The translations under genes and the position numbers were made by a program. A stretch of DNA of 64,000 nt from Flavobacterium pokkalii (lineage in GTDB: Bacteria; Bacteroidota; Bacteroidia; Flavobacteriales; Flavobacteriaceae), in assembly GCF_014596575.1 (NCBI RefSeq), contig NZ_NASZ01000005.1, positions 62,001 to 126,000 of the forward strand. Reading direction: 5' to 3'. The notes beneath the pieces were generated by a model. The model made no database searches, was not told the DNA's origin, and worked only from the letters and a program-made list of their open reading frames with translations. The stretch's first letter is position 1; each line of letters begins with the position of its first letter. Positions 62,410 to 64,000 of the stretch are shown here, piece after piece.

Positions 62410-63555
62410 TTATATCAAATGATTTTTGAATTCTTCAACAGTGGCACAATTCAATTGCTCCATTACCTGTTGTAATTCGGTTTTTAATAATGTCATCGTG
62501 TGATCGCCTCCTTTTTTACCAAGGGCAGCCACGCCATACATGAAAGAGCGTCCCATAAAGGTAAACTTCGCTCCACAAGCCATTGCTCTTGCTACATCTG
62601 GTCCAGAGCGTACCCCACTGTCCATCATAATTTCGATTTGGTCGCCATATTTAGCCACCAATCGTTTTAATGAATTGATAGCTGATTCACCAGCATCCAA
62701 TTGACGTCCACCGTGGTTGGAAACGATAATCCCATCAATTCCTAAACGAATCGCTTCTTCGATATCCTCTTCAGAAGCCACCCCTTTCAGCACTAATTTC
62801 CCTTTCCACATGTCTCTGATTGGCTTTATTTTAGCCTCATTCAAACGTCCAGAAAAAGTATCGTTCATGAATTTTCCTAATTGTTTTAAATCCAAACCTT
62901 TAGGCATATAAGGTAGCAAGTTGGCAAAATTAGGTTGTCCATGAATTAAGGTTTGCATTGCCCATTCTGGTTTGCCCATTACTTGTAAAATATTGGCAAC
63001 AGACATTTTAGGAGGCATTGCTAAACCGTTACGAACATCTCTAGGTCTGAATCCAAAAGTAGGCACGTCACATAGAATCACCAACACAGGACATTCGGCT
63101 GCTGCGGCTCTATTAATCAAAGCATCTCTTAGTTCATCTTTTGCAGGATGATACAATTGAAACCATGCTTTACCTTCTGTGATTTCGCTAACGCGTTCGA
63201 TATTGCTGGTGGTTACTGTACTTAAGATAAATGGGACATTGTGTTCAAATGCGGCTTTCGCCAAAATTTCAGTAGCATTCGGCCACATTAATCCTTGGAG
63301 TCCCACAGGAGCTACACCAAAAGGCGCGTCGTATTCGATACCAAATAATTTGGTTTTCATGCTCGAACCTTGATGGTCTCTAAGGTAATTTGGTTTTAGT
63401 TGTACTTCTCTTAATTCCGAAGTATTTCTATGTAAATTAACATCTTCGTTACAACCTCCGTCAAGATACTCAAAAGCAAATTTTGGTATCTTTTTTTGCG
63501 CTTGTTTTCTTAAGTCGTCTATCGAAGGGTAACTAGAGTCTAATTGTGATGCCAT
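62410..63555 (-). CDS. lldD: FMN-dependent alpha-hydroxy-acid (L-lactate) dehydrogenase
   Basis: A 381-residue flavoprotein oxidising L-lactate or a related 2-hydroxyacid to the keto acid. The start FAFEYLDGGCNEDVNL, FMN site PVGLQGLMWPNAT and FQLYHP, and the catalytic His in IIVSNHGGRQLDAGESAI followed by IMMDSGVRSGPDVARAMACGA are family hallmarks. Next to rhaT and a sugar kinase it would finish the route lactaldehyde to L-lactate to pyruvate, by inference. Confidence 0.92.
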   Translation of the reverse strand: MASQLDSSYPSIDDLRKQAQKKIPKFAFEYLDGGCNEDVNLHRNTSELREVQLKPNYLRDHQGSSMKTKLFGIEYDAPFGVAPVGLQGLMWPNATEILAKAAFEHNVPFILSTVTTSNIERVSEITEGKAWFQLYHPAKDELRDALINRAAAAECPVLVILCDVPTFGFRPRDVRNGLAMPPKMSVANILQVMGKPEWAMQTLIHGQPNFANLLPYMPKGLDLKQLGKFMNDTFSGRLNEAKIKPIRDMWKGKLVLKGVASEEDIEEAIRLGIDGIIVSNHGGRQLDAGESAINSLKRLVAKYGDQIEIMMDSGVRSGPDVARAMACGAKFTFMGRSFMYGVAALGKKGGDHTMTLLKTELQQVMEQLNCATVEEFKNHLI

Positions 63556-63565
63556 AATAGCTTTT

Positions 63566-64000
63566 TTAATTGATTATAAAAGGAACGTGTTTTTTGAGCG
63601 AATAATTTTCTTTCAAAAACTTAGAGTTCAATTTGGTGTCCGAGATAGAAATAGCTGCTCCAAGTGCTGAGCCTAACGAAGAATTCGTAGAACGAAGCAC
63701 CATATCTCTTAGATAATGAGATAATAGTTTGATAAATACATCATTATCACTAAAACCACCATCGACAAAGAGTTTCTTTATTTTGGTGTTTCCAGCGGCT
63801 CTCTTGATGCTTTGTACTTGCAATAAAACCAATTCAATCATCAAGTGATGGTAGGCCTCTTTGAAATTATCATAAATAATCTCTGTTTTTGCAGGCATGT
63901 TAGCATCTTCGATAGCATTCCATCTGAAACAGTATTTGAAATCCTTTTTGATTTTATGATACAAATTAGAGTCAAATAAAACGGTTTTATGATAGTCATG
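63566..64000 (-). CDS. FGGY-family carbohydrate kinase, C-terminal part
   Basis: The frame continues to the right window edge: codons above the TTG at 63964 read HDYHKTVLFDSN, the usual linker before this domain, so the gene is cut at its 5' side and 144 residues are visible. The C-terminal FGGY lobe has KLFVDGGFSDNDVFIKLLSH and SSLGSALGAAI. In this context it is probably a rhamnulokinase or fuculokinase. It ends 10 bases before the lldD start. Confidence 0.88.
   Translation of the reverse strand, partial: HDYHKTVLFDSNLYHKIKKDFKYCFRWNAIEDANMPAKTEIIYDNFKEAYHHLMIELVLLQVQSIKRAAGNTKIKKLFVDGGFSDNDVFIKLLSHYLRDMVLRSTNSSLGSALGAAISISDTKLNSKFLKENYSLKKHVPFIIN

Overview
The window is A+T-rich chromosomal DNA of a flavobacterium, most likely Flavobacterium itself or a close relative. 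The evidence is a fused SecDF, a type IX secretion (T9SS) C-terminal sorting domain, Bacteroidetes-only families (DUF4369, DUF4494, DUF5683, the long two-domain signal peptidase I, paired DUF1800/DUF1501), promoters of the TTG-N17-23-TAnnTTTG type, and few Shine-Dalgarno sequences. Both window edges cut genes: secDF at the left and an FGGY sugar kinase at the right.

Layout. 1-4.5 kb: secDF and a T9SS-sorted surface protein. 4.5-11.1 kb: a four-gene overlapping signalling operon (giant hybrid histidine kinase, CheR, CheB, REC-kinase) with no chemoreceptor, CheA or CheW nearby. 11.2-19 kb: lipoprotein, M61 peptidase, DUF2805 protein, aquaporin, DMT exporter and the DUF1800/DUF1501 pair. 19.1-21.9 kb is the accessory island. 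It holds a REP-associated tyrosine transposase flanked by inverted copies of a REP-like hairpin, then two single-gene units bounded by the same attC-like half-sites. One encodes a NucS/DUF91-type PDDEXK nuclease and the other a class III nucleotidyl-cyclase-like protein. This looks like a small integron-cassette cluster without an integrase and is the most unusual part of the window. 21.9-29 kb: hemN (with a possible Crp/Fnr palindrome), DUF349 protein, alkB, DUF389 protein, nhaA. 29-38.6 kb: yaaA, a tetR-tolC-emrA-emrB efflux operon with an operator over its promoter, DUF4494, TauE/SafE, a His/Tyr-rich exported protein and narK.

39-46.5 kb: a YD-like secreted protein, an ECF sigma factor cotranscribed with a GT2 glycosyltransferase, murB, a rhodanese/DUF2461/GT4 operon and recF. 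46.7-53 kb, plus strand: TPR protein, ribH, then mutL, two rhomboid proteases and an EEP-family nuclease. 53.3-58.6 kb, minus strand: the housekeeping run parA-parB-DUF5683-dapB-lepB-wbqC. 58.7-61 kb: tRNA-Pro with a textbook promoter and terminator, followed by an IntDOT-type tyrosine recombinase and an excisionase-like HTH protein, i.e. one end of, or a remnant of, an integrative element. 61.3-64 kb: rhaT, an FMN L-lactate dehydrogenase and an FGGY kinase, consistent with L-rhamnose or L-fucose use in which lactaldehyde is oxidised through L-lactate.

No rRNA or CRISPR array was seen. Protein functions are read from motifs and recalled family resemblance; no database search was possible.
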